A program made the position numbers and the translations under genes. Source: Spirochaetaceae bacterium (lineage in GTDB: Bacteria; Spirochaetota; Spirochaetia; Treponematales; Rectinemataceae). From it: 64,000 nt of DNA. The notes under the pieces were generated by a model. It was not told where the DNA came from. It made no database searches and worked only from the letters and a program-made list of their open reading frames with translations. Positions 54,064 through 62,784 of the stretch are shown piece by piece; the stretch's first letter is position 1, and the number at the start of each line of letters is the position of its first letter. The stretch spans positions 31,007-95,006 of the forward strand of contig JANYKC010000046.1 of the NCBI GenBank assembly GCA_025358255.1, in the 5' to 3' direction.

Positions 54064-55803
54064 ATGGACGGCTACATACTCAGCATAGACCAGGGCACCG
54101 GCGGCACCAAGGCCCACATCTTCGACCACGGCGGCGCCGTGGTCGCGAACTCCTACTACCCGACCACCCAATACCGCCCCCACCAGGGCTGGGTCGAGCA
54201 GGACCCCGAGGAGATCTGGCAGCGGACCATGCAGGCCATCAGGGAGGCCCTCAAGGGCGCCCGCATCCTGCTCGAGGACATCAAGGCTCTTGGGATATCC
54301 AACCAGCGATGCACGACCGTCGCCTGGAACAAGACGAGCGGCGAGGCGATCGGCAGGGCCATAGTCTGGCAGGACAGGCGTAGCTGGGACACCTGCGAGG
54401 GCTTTTCCCCCGCAGACCGGGCGGAGACGGAGAGGAGGAACGGCATAGGCATCTTCCCCAACCTCTCCAGCGGCAAGATGCGCTGGCTCCTGGACAACGA
54501 CCGGAACGTCCAGCGGACGGCGGCCAAGGGCGACCTGCTTTTCGGGACCATCGACTCCTGGCTCGTGTGGAAGCTCTCGGGCGGTGCCGCCCACGTGACC
54601 GACCTGTCCAACGCCTCGGCCACCGGCCTCCTCAACATCGGCTCGCTCGGCTACGACGACTGGATCCTCGCCAAGTTCGGTGTCCCGCGGGAATGCCTTC
54701 CCGACCTGCGGAGCACGAGCGAGGTATATGCCTGCACCGATCCCGCGGCCTTCTTCGGCGTCGCTGTCCCCATCGCGGCCTGTGTCGGCGACCAGCCCGC
54801 CGCGGCCTTCGCCCAGGCCTGCCACTCTCCGGGGACCATGAAGAACACCTACGGGACCGGCGCCTTCATGATCCGCTCCACGGGGCGGCAGCATGTCCCC
54901 TCGCGCGGCGGGGTGATCGCGCCCGTCCTCTGGTCCCTTGCCGGCCAGGTCTGCTATGGCCTTGAGGGCTATGCCGACGTGTCGGGAGAGGTGCTTCGCT
55001 GGCTTCGCGACGGCCTCGGGATAATGGCCGAGGCCAGCGAGGCTGACGGCCTGGCGATGCAGGTGCCCGACACCGGCGGCGTCTACCTCGTCCCGGCCCT
55101 CGTGGGGCTGGCGGCACCCCACCAGAACCCCAAGGCGCGCGGGACGATCTTCGGCATCAACTTCGGGACGGACAGGCACCACATCGCCCGCGCGGCCCTC
55201 GAGGCGATGGCCTACCAGACCAGGGACTCGCTCCAGAACATAGAATCCGCCTGGGAGTCAAAGGTCGAATTCCTCCGAGCCGACGGCGGCGGCGCCAGGA
55301 GCGACTTCCTCATGCAGTTCCAGGCCGACATCCTGGGGATACCCGTGGAACGCCCCGCCATCGTCGAGGCCTCCTCGCAGGGCGCGGCCTACCTCGCCGG
55401 CCTGGCGGTCGGCTACTGGGAGTCGGTGGAGGAGACCGCGTCGAACTGGCGCCTCGACACCCGCTTCGAGCCCCGCATCCCCGAGTCGCGGAGGGAAGAC
55501 CTCTACTCAGGCTGGCTGCGCGCCATCGAGTACGCGGGACTCTGGGGTGACGGCGTGCCGACGCCGCCCAAGAAACCCGCCATCGACCCGAGGCTTGAGT
55601 CCCTCTCGCCCCGGGAGCGGGAAGTCCTCAGGCTCTTCGCGTCGGGGAAATCGGTCCGGGAGATCTCGGCCCTCCTCTTCACGAGCGTCAAGACCGTGGA
55701 AAAGCAGCGCCATGACGGCATGCGGAAGCTCGGCGTGGACAACCTGGCCAAGACGGTCCGCGCCTGCATCGACCTGGGCCTCGTGGACAGCGGGGACATA
55801 TAA
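54064..55803 (+). CDS. Glycerol-kinase-like FGGY kinase fused to a LuxR helix-turn-helix
   Basis: 579 residues. Residues 1-505 match FGGY sugar kinases most like glycerol kinase: ILSIDQGTGGTKAHIFDHGG, IGISNQRCTTVAWN, IVWQDRRSWD, NTYGTGAFMIRSTG, YGLEGYADVSG and MQFQADILGIPVERP. Residues 514-579 are a LuxR/FixJ-type DNA-binding domain (LSPREREVLRLFASGKSVRE, then TVEKQRHDGMRKLG). The two parts are one frame with no stop, so a bifunctional kinase-regulator is encoded. Kinase activity could report its substrate to transcription. The substrate (glycerol, or a related polyol) is inferred. No good ribosome-binding site is visible. Confidence 0.9.
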   Translation: MDGYILSIDQGTGGTKAHIFDHGGAVVANSYYPTTQYRPHQGWVEQDPEEIWQRTMQAIREALKGARILLEDIKALGISNQRCTTVAWNKTSGEAIGRAIVWQDRRSWDTCEGFSPADRAETERRNGIGIFPNLSSGKMRWLLDNDRNVQRTAAKGDLLFGTIDSWLVWKLSGGAAHVTDLSNASATGLLNIGSLGYDDWILAKFGVPRECLPDLRSTSEVYACTDPAAFFGVAVPIAACVGDQPAAAFAQACHSPGTMKNTYGTGAFMIRSTGRQHVPSRGGVIAPVLWSLAGQVCYGLEGYADVSGEVLRWLRDGLGIMAEASEADGLAMQVPDTGGVYLVPALVGLAAPHQNPKARGTIFGINFGTDRHHIARAALEAMAYQTRDSLQNIESAWESKVEFLRADGGGARSDFLMQFQADILGIPVERPAIVEASSQGAAYLAGLAVGYWESVEETASNWRLDTRFEPRIPESRREDLYSGWLRAIEYAGLWGDGVPTPPKKPAIDPRLESLSPREREVLRLFASGKSVREISALLFTSVKTVEKQRHDGMRKLGVDNLAKTVRACIDLGLVDSGDI

Positions 55804-56001
55804 GGGTATTTCCTATATCCCTGCGGCCCCTGGCCCCGGACATGCTCCAATGGCGCATAACTTTCGACCAAAGCGCCTGTTCAAGCGGCTATCCCGGCGA
55901 TAATAAAGCGCCATCGCCTGATTTACGGTTCCGGAAAACCATGGTGATACTTCCTGCGATCCATCGATCCATGTATCGATCCGTCCCAGGGAGGAACAAG
56001 T

Positions 56002-57819
56002 ATGGTCAAGAAACAAGGCAATTCAGTGAGGTGGCTCGTCATCGGCCTCGCGGTCATCGCGCTTTCCGCCGGCATGGCCCGGCTGATCGAAACCGATTTC
56101 GGGAAGGTGGACGTCAGCACGGTCAGGATCTCCGACCCCAACGGCGTCATCATCGTCTCCAAGCTGTACCGCCCCCACGCGGCCAGCCCCGCCGCCAAGC
56201 TGCCCGCCGTCATCAGCGTCCATGGTTACCAGAACGACAAGCTGACCAATGACTCCTTCTCCATCGAGCTTTCCCGCCGCGGCTTCGTCGTCCTCTCGCC
56301 CGACGTGATCGGCCACGGCGACTCGGGCTCCGGCATCAGCGTCGGCGGCGTCCTGGGCGACCCCAAGTACACGGGCAGCGTCCAGAGCGTCTTCGAGTAC
56401 ACCAAGGCCCTGCCCTATGTCGACGCGGCGAACATCGGCGTGATGGGCCATTCCATGGGCGCCATCATCGCCGAGCGTCTGGGCACCCTCAACCCGGATG
56501 TCAAGGCACTCAACATCCAGTGCGGCTTCGCCGGCAGCCCCGCCCTGCGCAATGTCCTCCTCACCCAGGCGCGCTACGACGAGTTCTCCTTCTTCCGCGA
56601 AGGGCAGTTCACCGTAGACAAGCTCCCCTCGAACAAGGCGCGCATGGACGCCTTCGGCCTCACCTCCCCGGTGGAGTGGGACAAGACCTACGGCAGCTTC
56701 GCCGACGGGACCGCCCGCCGCGCCACCCTCATCCAGATGGAGCACCACCTCCTCCCCCTGCAGAAAAAGTCGGTCTCTGAGGGCGTCTCGTGGATGAACC
56801 AGGCCCTCAGGGGCGGCGCATCGATGACCGATCCCAACAGCCAGGTCTTCATGTGGAAGGAGCTCTTCGGCCTCGTCACCCTCATCGTGGCCCTGGCCCT
56901 CCTCATCCCCCTCACCAACCTCCTCCTCTCCTTCAGCTTCTTCGCGCCGGTCGCCCAGCCCCTGCCCAACCGCTACGTGGCCTCCAAGGGCAAGTGGTGG
57001 CTCTTCGCGTCCATCAACGCGGCCATCGGCGGCATCACCTACCCGATCATGACCCAGTTCGGCGCCCTCTCCGACAAGGTCCAGGCCATCCTGCCCTGGT
57101 TCAAGTTCCAGGTCGGCAACGGCGTCTTCCTCTGGCTCGTCGTCAACGTCATCATCGGCGGCGTGATGTTCATCTTCTGGTACCGCGGCGCGCACAAGGC
57201 CCAGGGCGTGACCCTCTACGACATGGGCGCCTCCTTCGACAAAACCAAGACGGTCCTCGACTGGGCCATCATCGGCAAGACCTTCCTCCTGGGCGCAATC
57301 CTCTTCGCGACCATCTACGCCCTCGAAGGCATCTCCGAGTGGGCCTTCGGCCAGGAGTTCCGCTTTGTCTGGCCCTACATGCGCCAGTTCCCCAACGCGG
57401 CGCGCTTCGGGATGTTCATCCTCTACCTCATCCCTGCCTTCGCCTTCTTCCTCATCAACGGCGGCTTCTTCCTCTTCGGCCAGATCCGCCAGAAGGAAGC
57501 GTCCACGCCGGCCAAGACCCAGTGGCTGTGGTGGGCGAAGGTCCTCTTCGCCATGCTCGCCGGACTCCTCGTCGTGTGGATGATCCAGTACGTCCCCTGG
57601 TACGTCTTCAACGCCGGCCCCGGCTTCGAACTCCTCGGCCTGCCCCAGTTCAGCGCCATGTGGCCCCTCATGCTCCAGGTCTACATCCCCGAGTTCGCGG
57701 TGCTCCTCTTCCTCCATGTCTGGTTCTACCGCAGGACGGGACGGATCTACCTGGGCGCCCTCATGGTCGCCAGCATGATGATCTGGTTCCTCGCCGCGGG
57801 GACCGTCGTCGGCATCTAA
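56002..57819 (+). CDS. Membrane-bound alpha/beta hydrolase
   Basis: 605 residues. A signal anchor (VRWLVIGLAVIALSAGMARL) is followed by an extracytoplasmic hydrolase domain: VHGYQNDKLTNDSFSIELS and the nucleophile elbow GVMGHSMGAI with its Ser. After residue about 290 come seven or more membrane helices (ELFGLVTLIVALALLIPLTN through IYLGALMVASMMIWFLAAG). Such two-part proteins are found in scattered bacteria with unknown substrates (lipids or esters). GGGAGG lies upstream of the ATG. A near-perfect terminator follows. Confidence 0.8.
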   Translation: MVKKQGNSVRWLVIGLAVIALSAGMARLIETDFGKVDVSTVRISDPNGVIIVSKLYRPHAASPAAKLPAVISVHGYQNDKLTNDSFSIELSRRGFVVLSPDVIGHGDSGSGISVGGVLGDPKYTGSVQSVFEYTKALPYVDAANIGVMGHSMGAIIAERLGTLNPDVKALNIQCGFAGSPALRNVLLTQARYDEFSFFREGQFTVDKLPSNKARMDAFGLTSPVEWDKTYGSFADGTARRATLIQMEHHLLPLQKKSVSEGVSWMNQALRGGASMTDPNSQVFMWKELFGLVTLIVALALLIPLTNLLLSFSFFAPVAQPLPNRYVASKGKWWLFASINAAIGGITYPIMTQFGALSDKVQAILPWFKFQVGNGVFLWLVVNVIIGGVMFIFWYRGAHKAQGVTLYDMGASFDKTKTVLDWAIIGKTFLLGAILFATIYALEGISEWAFGQEFRFVWPYMRQFPNAARFGMFILYLIPAFAFFLINGGFFLFGQIRQKEASTPAKTQWLWWAKVLFAMLAGLLVVWMIQYVPWYVFNAGPGFELLGLPQFSAMWPLMLQVYIPEFAVLLFLHVWFYRRTGRIYLGALMVASMMIWFLAAGTVVGI

Positions 57820-57840
57820 GACAAATCTCCTACAGGTCAG

Positions 57841-57874
57841 AAGGCCCCCGGACCAAAGTCCGGGGGCCTTTTGC
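57841..57874 (+). terminator. Rho-independent terminator after the membrane hydrolase
   Basis: A perfect 13-bp stem (AAGGCCCCCGGAC / GTCCGGGGGCCTT) with a four-base loop is followed by a T-run. Confidence 0.92.
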
Positions 57875-57921
57875 TTTTCCGCCCGCCGGGGTCTATCCTC
57901 TCTGGATAGCGGAGGAATCCT

Positions 57922-58704
57922 TTGAAGAAATCCCTGTGCATCGAGACCTTTTTCACCGACCGGGACTTTTACGACCGCTTCGCCCTGGCCAGGGAGGCAG
58001 GCTTCGATTTCGTGGAGTTCTGGTCCTGGCAGGACAAGGACGCCACGCGGATCCTGGAGCTCTGCGCCAGGGAGAGGCTCGGGATAGCCAGCTTCTCGGG
58101 CGACGCGTCGGCCGACCTCGTCGACCCCGGCCAGCGGGAAGCCTACCTGGACTTCGCCGAGGCCTCGATGGAGATGGCCTGGAAGCTTTCCTGCTCCAGC
58201 CTCGTCATCCACTCCAACGCCCTCGGGGAGGGAGGAGTCGTCCTCGAGCCCTACGCGGACAGGACGGAGGCGGAGAAGTTCGGCGCCATGCAAAGGACCC
58301 TCGCCGACCTTGCGCCCAGGGCCGAGGCCCGGGGCATCCAGCTCGTCCTCGAGGCGCTGAACACCGAGGTGGACCACAAGGGCAACTTCCTCGCGTCCAC
58401 GCGCATGGCTGCGGCCGCCATAAGGCTCGTCGACAGCCCCAACCTCCGCATCCTCTACGACGTCTACCACATGCAGGTGATGGAGGGAAACCTCGTCGCC
58501 AACATCCAGGCCTACGCCGACTGCATCGGCTACGTCCACGTCGCCGACGTGCCCGGCAGGGCCGAGCCCGGCAGCGGCGAGATCAACTACGCCCGTGTCT
58601 TCCGCGCCCTGGCCGAGGCCGGCTACGAGGGCTTTGTCGGCTTCGAGCTCTTCCCCAGCCGCGATCCCCTCGCGGTGGCCAGGGACCTCCTCACGCTGTT
58701 CTGA
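57922..58704 (+). CDS. hyi: Hydroxypyruvate isomerase-like enzyme
   Basis: 260 residues of the TIM-barrel xylose-isomerase-like family. It carries LVLEALNTEVDHKGNF (metal Glu), ILYDVYHMQVMEGN (metal Asp and His), YVHVADVPGRAEPGSGEINY and VGFELFPS (Glu), the full set for Hyi-type enzymes. It interconverts hydroxypyruvate and tartronate semialdehyde, or a related C3/C4 sugar. The start is a TTG at 57922 with GGAGGA five bases upstream. Confidence 0.8.
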   Translation: MKKSLCIETFFTDRDFYDRFALAREAGFDFVEFWSWQDKDATRILELCARERLGIASFSGDASADLVDPGQREAYLDFAEASMEMAWKLSCSSLVIHSNALGEGGVVLEPYADRTEAEKFGAMQRTLADLAPRAEARGIQLVLEALNTEVDHKGNFLASTRMAAAAIRLVDSPNLRILYDVYHMQVMEGNLVANIQAYADCIGYVHVADVPGRAEPGSGEINYARVFRALAEAGYEGFVGFELFPSRDPLAVARDLLTLF

Positions 58705-58711
58705 CCGCCGC

Positions 58712-59314
58712 CTAGCCCAGGGCCTTGAGGTAGCTCGCCAAGCCCTTGAGGAGCATGTCGATCGAGATCGCGGCGAGGACCAGGCCCATGAGGCGCTCGA
58801 AGGCGGTGATGACGTGGGGACCAAGCACCTTTTGCATCCGGTTGGCGAGTAGGAAGACCACGGAGCTCGTGGCGATCGTGATGACCAAGGCGCCCACCCA
58901 CTCGAGCATCCTGGTCGGGTCGTTCCCCGAGATGAGCATGGCCGTCACCATCGCGGACGGGCCTGAGATGAGGGGGATGGCGAGGGGCACGATGAAGGGC
59001 TCCCCGCTTTCGAGGGGGTCAACCATCCGCGCGCCGGAGCCGGGAAAGATCATGTTGAGGGCGATGAGGAAGAGGATGACCCCGCCCGCTATCCGCAAGG
59101 TGTCCTCGGAAAGCCTCAGGACGCCCAGGATCTGCCGCCCGAAGAGGAGGAAGATGAGGAGGACCACGAAGGCTATCGCGCATTCCCGGAGGATGATCCT
59201 CGCCCACCGCTTCGGATCGACATTCTTCAACAACCCCAGTAGGACAGGCACGTTTCCCAGGGGATCGGTGATGAGGATGAGGAGGATGGTCGCCGAGATG
59301 AAGGTCTGTTCCAT
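58712..59314 (-). CDS. marC: MarC-family integral membrane protein
   Basis: 200 residues, six membrane helices in two related halves, beginning SATILLILITDPLGNVPVLL and with AIPLISGPSAMVTAMLI in the second half. The family is named for an antibiotic-resistance locus but its transport role is unproven. Convergent with hyi, seven bases apart. Confidence 0.9.
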   Translation of the reverse strand: MEQTFISATILLILITDPLGNVPVLLGLLKNVDPKRWARIILRECAIAFVVLLIFLLFGRQILGVLRLSEDTLRIAGGVILFLIALNMIFPGSGARMVDPLESGEPFIVPLAIPLISGPSAMVTAMLISGNDPTRMLEWVGALVITIATSSVVFLLANRMQKVLGPHVITAFERLMGLVLAAISIDMLLKGLASYLKALG

Positions 59315-59397
59315 GGGAAGAGTATACGCCCGAGTGCCCGAGGCTGGAAACGGTATCGCATGAAGGCTATACTCGGTTCAAACGGGGGGACACGGCC

Positions 59398-59835
59398 ATG
59401 ACGGACGACGCGGCGGAGTACTGGAACGCTTTCGAGAAGGAGACCGGGGAAACCGTGGAGGCGAAGTGCCTGGGCGAGCTCCTCTCCGGCAATGACCGCG
59501 GACCGGGCGTCTGGGGCCTCCTCATCCTCACGGACAAGTCCTTCAGGTTCAGGAACGTCCCGACCGACAACTGGATCCTCTCCATGGTGAGGCCGAAGGG
59601 CAGGAAGAAGGATGCCGCGCCTCCCGCCGACATCGTCATAGCCCGCGGAGACATCGCCGCCCTGAATATCGAGAAAAAGAGCTTCCTTGCCCGGATCCTG
59701 GGTCCCGCCTTCCAGCGCTTCACGATTTCCCGGCGAAGGGAGCCTGGTGCGTCCTGGGCTTTTTCCGTGGATCCCGGCTATGGCTTCCTCGCCGCCCTGG
59801 AGAAAGTCGCTCCCCGCCAGACTGCCCCTGAATAG
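59398..59835 (+). CDS. Conserved small protein of unknown function
   Basis: 145 residues, soluble. A mixed alpha/beta pattern with GLLILTDKSFRFRNVP (a GRAM/PH-like strand) and a basic RPKGRKK segment is visible, but I do not recognise a family. The ATG is preceded by GGGGGA. Confidence 0.55.
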   Translation: MTDDAAEYWNAFEKETGETVEAKCLGELLSGNDRGPGVWGLLILTDKSFRFRNVPTDNWILSMVRPKGRKKDAAPPADIVIARGDIAALNIEKKSFLARILGPAFQRFTISRRREPGASWAFSVDPGYGFLAALEKVAPRQTAPE

Positions 59836-59899
59836 CCTGGCCTACTGCCCACGATCGCCCATGGGCCCTGGCCGGCCTCTCGGGTCCCGCGCCGCGGCA

Positions 59900-60580
59900 T
59901 CAGGGCGAAAAAAACCGGACAATCCTTTTGGTCCCTGCCCGGTTGAACCAGTCGTGCTCCACCAGCTCGACCCGTCCCACCCTCAGCTGACCGATCACAG
60001 TATCCCGGGAAGCCTCGACAAGGCGGCAGAGCTCGAGGGGCCGCCTCGGCCCTTCCCTGAAGCGGCAGAAACAGGCATGGGCCGACCGTGATTCGTAGCG
60101 CTCGTCCAGGGCAAGGCCCCGCTCGCGCATCCCCTTCCTGATCCCCTCCCGCAAGCCCACCAGGCCATCCCCGTCAAAGCCCCTGATGAGGCCAGCCGCC
60201 GGGCTGAAGGCCAGGCCCCTGAATTCCAGCTCCAGGGAAAAGCCCTCGAGCGCGTCAGCAGCCACCTCGGCGAAGGCCGTCTCCAGTCCGCCGTCCCGCT
60301 GGTAGCCTGCGCGCACGGAGAGGAAATCGAAGATCGTCACATGGAGGTCGGAGAAGGGATAATAGTACTGGCCGGGCTCGACACGGGAGAAGGCCTCGAC
60401 GACGCCCGCATAGGCCTCCTCGATACCCGATCCCCTGACCGGCATGACCAAGCTCACGCCCCGCCTCCCGTCCTCCAAAGCGCCATCGCCCGCGAGCGCC
60501 GGGTCCACCTCGGCTCCACCCCCCCGAATCGCGCCCAAGCCCTGGCCGTTTATTTCGTCGTACAACCCTTCACTTGCCAT
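59900..60580 (-). CDS. 2H-phosphoesterase-like protein
   Basis: 226 residues. The first HxT motif is intact (DLHVTIFDF); the second is degenerate (SAHACFCRF, with Ala-Cys where the family has x-Thr/Ser). The rest fits the 2H fold of RNA-ligase-like and cyclic-nucleotide phosphodiesterases. Activity may be reduced or altered. No operon partner. Confidence 0.6.
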   Translation of the reverse strand: MASEGLYDEINGQGLGAIRGGGAEVDPALAGDGALEDGRRGVSLVMPVRGSGIEEAYAGVVEAFSRVEPGQYYYPFSDLHVTIFDFLSVRAGYQRDGGLETAFAEVAADALEGFSLELEFRGLAFSPAAGLIRGFDGDGLVGLREGIRKGMRERGLALDERYESRSAHACFCRFREGPRRPLELCRLVEASRDTVIGQLRVGRVELVEHDWFNRAGTKRIVRFFSP

Positions 60581-60788
60581 ATCAAACCAGCCTCAACCGT
60601 CACCATTCCACAACGTCGCCCAAAGTGCCGTTTCTTCCTATCCTCAAACCAAGCCCGCATAGCCTGGCCGCCGGTTCCGCTCGAAACTGAGTCGCCCAAG
60701 CCTCAATGCGGCGTATCAAAAGCATTCGCGCCCAGGAGAGCCCGCTGCCCTCCATGACCGCATCCATTGCTTGAACCCCGCCCGAAAC

Positions 60789-60894
60789 TTACTGACCCGG
60801 CAACATAACATCGGGTGCTCTCCCATGATTCTGGTCCGTCGCTACGGGTCAGAATCATGGGCTGAAGCCCATTGTTTGGTTGCCGGGTCAGTAA
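60789..60894. repeat. 106-base imperfect palindrome
   Basis: Outer arms TTACTGACCCGGCAAC (60789-60804) and the exact complement (60879-60894), inner arms CCCATGATTCTG (60822-60833) and complement (60850-60861), and a short stem CCGT/ACGG at the tip around CGCT all share one centre, 60841.5. A mismatched section separates the inner and outer arms. It resembles a MITE or a structured RNA; no enzyme is adjacent. Confidence 0.85.
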
Positions 60895-60986
60895 AATCAA
60901 TCAAGCGGCGCCGCGGGTGGTGGGGGCGTTGCGGTTGCGGAAGCCGGAGGCTTTCTGCAATGCCAGGCGAGCGCCCGCCTTCTTAC

Positions 60987-61022
60987 TTAGCGCTCGAGCT
61001 TCCTGTAGACAATGCGATGTGG
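60987..61022 (-). pseudogene. Relic of an ettA 3' end (last 11 codons)
   Basis: The minus strand reads PHRIVYRKLER followed by TAA, the same 11 residues that end the intact ettA 83 bases upstream (ending in TAG). The two copies use different codons at many positions (for example CGC/AGG for Arg), so it is not a recent duplication of the same DNA. Confidence 0.75.
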
Positions 61023-61027
61023 CCAGC

Positions 61028-61090
61028 GCCAAGCCTCTGGCTTGGCGATCCAATTCCCGCTCCCGCGGGAATTGGTCTCCTCGTAAGGAG
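61028..61090. other. Three consecutive hairpins after ettA
   Basis: GCCAAGCC/GGCTTGGC (61028-61046), CCAATTCCCGC/GCGGGAATTGG (61050-61075) and CTCCT/AGGAG (61077-61090) are perfect stems in a row between the ettA stop and the relic. They may end transcription or mark the junction of a replaced segment. Confidence 0.65.
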
Positions 61091-61104
61091 CCGCCAGGCC
61101 CGTG

Positions 61105-62784
61105 CTACCTCTCAAGCTTGCGGTAAACAATCCTGTGGGGCCTGTCGGCTTCCGCCCCGATCTGGCTCCTGCGCCAGTCCATGTACTCGGTGAAATTCCC
61201 GTCGTACCAGATCGCCTCGGAGTTCCCCTCGAAGGCCAGGATGTGGGTGCACACCCGGTCCAGGAACCAGCGGTCGTGGCTGACCACCAGGGCAGCCCCC
61301 GCGAAATCGTCCAGGGCCTCCTCGAGGGCCCGCATCGTGTTCACGTCCAGGTCGTTCGTCGGTTCGTCGAGCAACAGGACATTGGCGCAGTCCTGGACCA
61401 TCATGGCCATGTTGAGCCGGTTGCGCTCGCCGCCGGAGAGGATGCCGACCTTCTTCTGCTGGTCGTTGCCCGAGAAGTTGAACCAGGAGCAGTAGGCGCG
61501 GCTGGGGACCTCGCGCTTCCCGAGCTTGATGATGTCCAGGCCCCCGGAGAGCTGCTGCCAGACCGACTTCTCGGGGTCCAGGCCCGCGCGGTTCTGGTCG
61601 GCGTAGCCGAGCTTGACCGTGTCGCCCAGGGTCAGCGTGCCCGCGTCCGGCTTCTCCTCGCCCGTGATCATCCGTAGCAGGGTCGTCTTGCCCGCGCCGT
61701 TGGGGCCGATGAGGCCCACGATGGCTCCCGGCGGGATCTCGAAGGAGAGCTTCTCGTAGAGCATCTTGTCGTCGTAACCCTTGGCGATGTTCTCGGCCCT
61801 GATGACCACGCCGCCGAGCCTGGGGCCCGTGGGGAGGATGAACTTGGTGTCCCGGACCTTCTCCCGCCCGTCCTCGGCCAAAAGCTTCTCGTAGCGCTCG
61901 ATGCGCGCCTTGGACTTCGCGTGCCGGCCCTTGGCGCTCATGCCGATCCACTCAAGCTCGCGCTCGAGCTGCTTGGCCCGGGCGGACTCGCCCTTCTCCT
62001 CCATCTCCAGCTGCTTCGATTTCTGGTCGAGCCATCCGGAGTAGTTGCCCTTCCAGGGGATGCCCTCGCCGCGGTCCAGCTCAAGGATCCAGCCTGCCAC
62101 GTTATCCAGGAAGTACCTGTCGTGCGTCACGGCGATGACCGTGCCCTCGTACTGCTGGAGGTGCTTCTCGAGCCAGGCCACCGTCTCGGCGTCCAGGTGG
62201 TTCGTCGGCTCGTCGAGGAGGAGGATGTCGGGCTTCTTGAGGAGGAGCCTGCACAATGCCACACGCCGCCTCTCGCCGCCCGAGAGCACGTCCACCACCT
62301 TGTCGGCGGGGGGACAGCGGAGGGCATCCATCGCCAGGTCGAGCTTGGCGTCGAGGTTCCAGCCGTCGCAGCTGTCCAGCTTCTCCTGGACCTTGGCCTG
62401 CCTGGAGGCTATCTTGTCGAAGTCGGCGTCGGGGTCGCCGTATGCCTCGTTGATGGCCTCGAACTCGGCCAGGAGGTCCACCACGTCCTGCACGCCCTCG
62501 GAGACGATCTCCTTGACCGTCTTCCCGGCGTCCAGGTGGGGCTCCTGCTCGAGCATCCCGATCGTGTAGCCGGGCGCGACCGAAGTGTCCCCGAGGATCT
62601 CGGTGTCCACGCCCGCCAGGATCTTGAGGAGGCTCGACTTGCCCGAGCCGTTAAGCCCGATCACGCCGATCTTGGCGCCGTAATAGTAGGACAGCCTGAT
62701 GTCCTTGAGCACAACCTTGGTCCCGAAGCGCTTGGTGACCCGGTCCATGGTATAGATGATCTTCTTGTCGTCAAATGTGGCCAT
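61105..62784 (-). CDS. ettA: Energy-dependent translational throttle protein EttA (ABC-F)
   Basis: 559 residues, soluble ribosome-associated ATPase with two ABC domains. First: Walker A GLNGSGKSS, signature LSGGERRRVALC, Walker B ILLLDEPTNHLD. Linker with the arm and P-site-tRNA-interacting region (ESARAKQLERELEWIG). Second: GPNGAGKTTLL, LSGGERNRLN, VLLLDEPTNDLD. The EttA-type C-terminal signature PHRIVYRKLER is present. EttA gates the first peptide bond according to ADP/ATP ratio. Confidence 0.95.
   Translation of the reverse strand: MATFDDKKIIYTMDRVTKRFGTKVVLKDIRLSYYYGAKIGVIGLNGSGKSSLLKILAGVDTEILGDTSVAPGYTIGMLEQEPHLDAGKTVKEIVSEGVQDVVDLLAEFEAINEAYGDPDADFDKIASRQAKVQEKLDSCDGWNLDAKLDLAMDALRCPPADKVVDVLSGGERRRVALCRLLLKKPDILLLDEPTNHLDAETVAWLEKHLQQYEGTVIAVTHDRYFLDNVAGWILELDRGEGIPWKGNYSGWLDQKSKQLEMEEKGESARAKQLERELEWIGMSAKGRHAKSKARIERYEKLLAEDGREKVRDTKFILPTGPRLGGVVIRAENIAKGYDDKMLYEKLSFEIPPGAIVGLIGPNGAGKTTLLRMITGEEKPDAGTLTLGDTVKLGYADQNRAGLDPEKSVWQQLSGGLDIIKLGKREVPSRAYCSWFNFSGNDQQKKVGILSGGERNRLNMAMMVQDCANVLLLDEPTNDLDVNTMRALEEALDDFAGAALVVSHDRWFLDRVCTHILAFEGNSEAIWYDGNFTEYMDWRRSQIGAEADRPHRIVYRKLER

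Larger units (their letters stand above)
60581..61104. other. 524-base gene-free region between the 2H-like gene and ettA
   Basis: Contains a 106-base palindrome (60789-60894), a short relic of an ettA-like 3' end (60987-61022) and three small hairpins (61028-61090). I see no credible gene; short frames across the palindrome resemble each other only because it is self-complementary. Confidence 0.8.

Noticed and set aside
56023..58824. A 933-codon open frame on the minus strand, antisense to the membrane hydrolase and hyi
   Set aside because: Its composition is a mirror of GC-rich codon use (Asp, Glu, Gly, His-rich without domains), and both sense genes have clear motifs and ribosome-binding sites.
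60789..60894. Integron attC site
   Set aside because: The palindromic shape fits, but the conserved GTTRRRY/RYYYAAC ends are not present and no integron integrase lies in the window.
60703..61193. Two small similar proteins on opposite strands
   Set aside because: They read across the palindrome and look alike only because the DNA is self-complementary.
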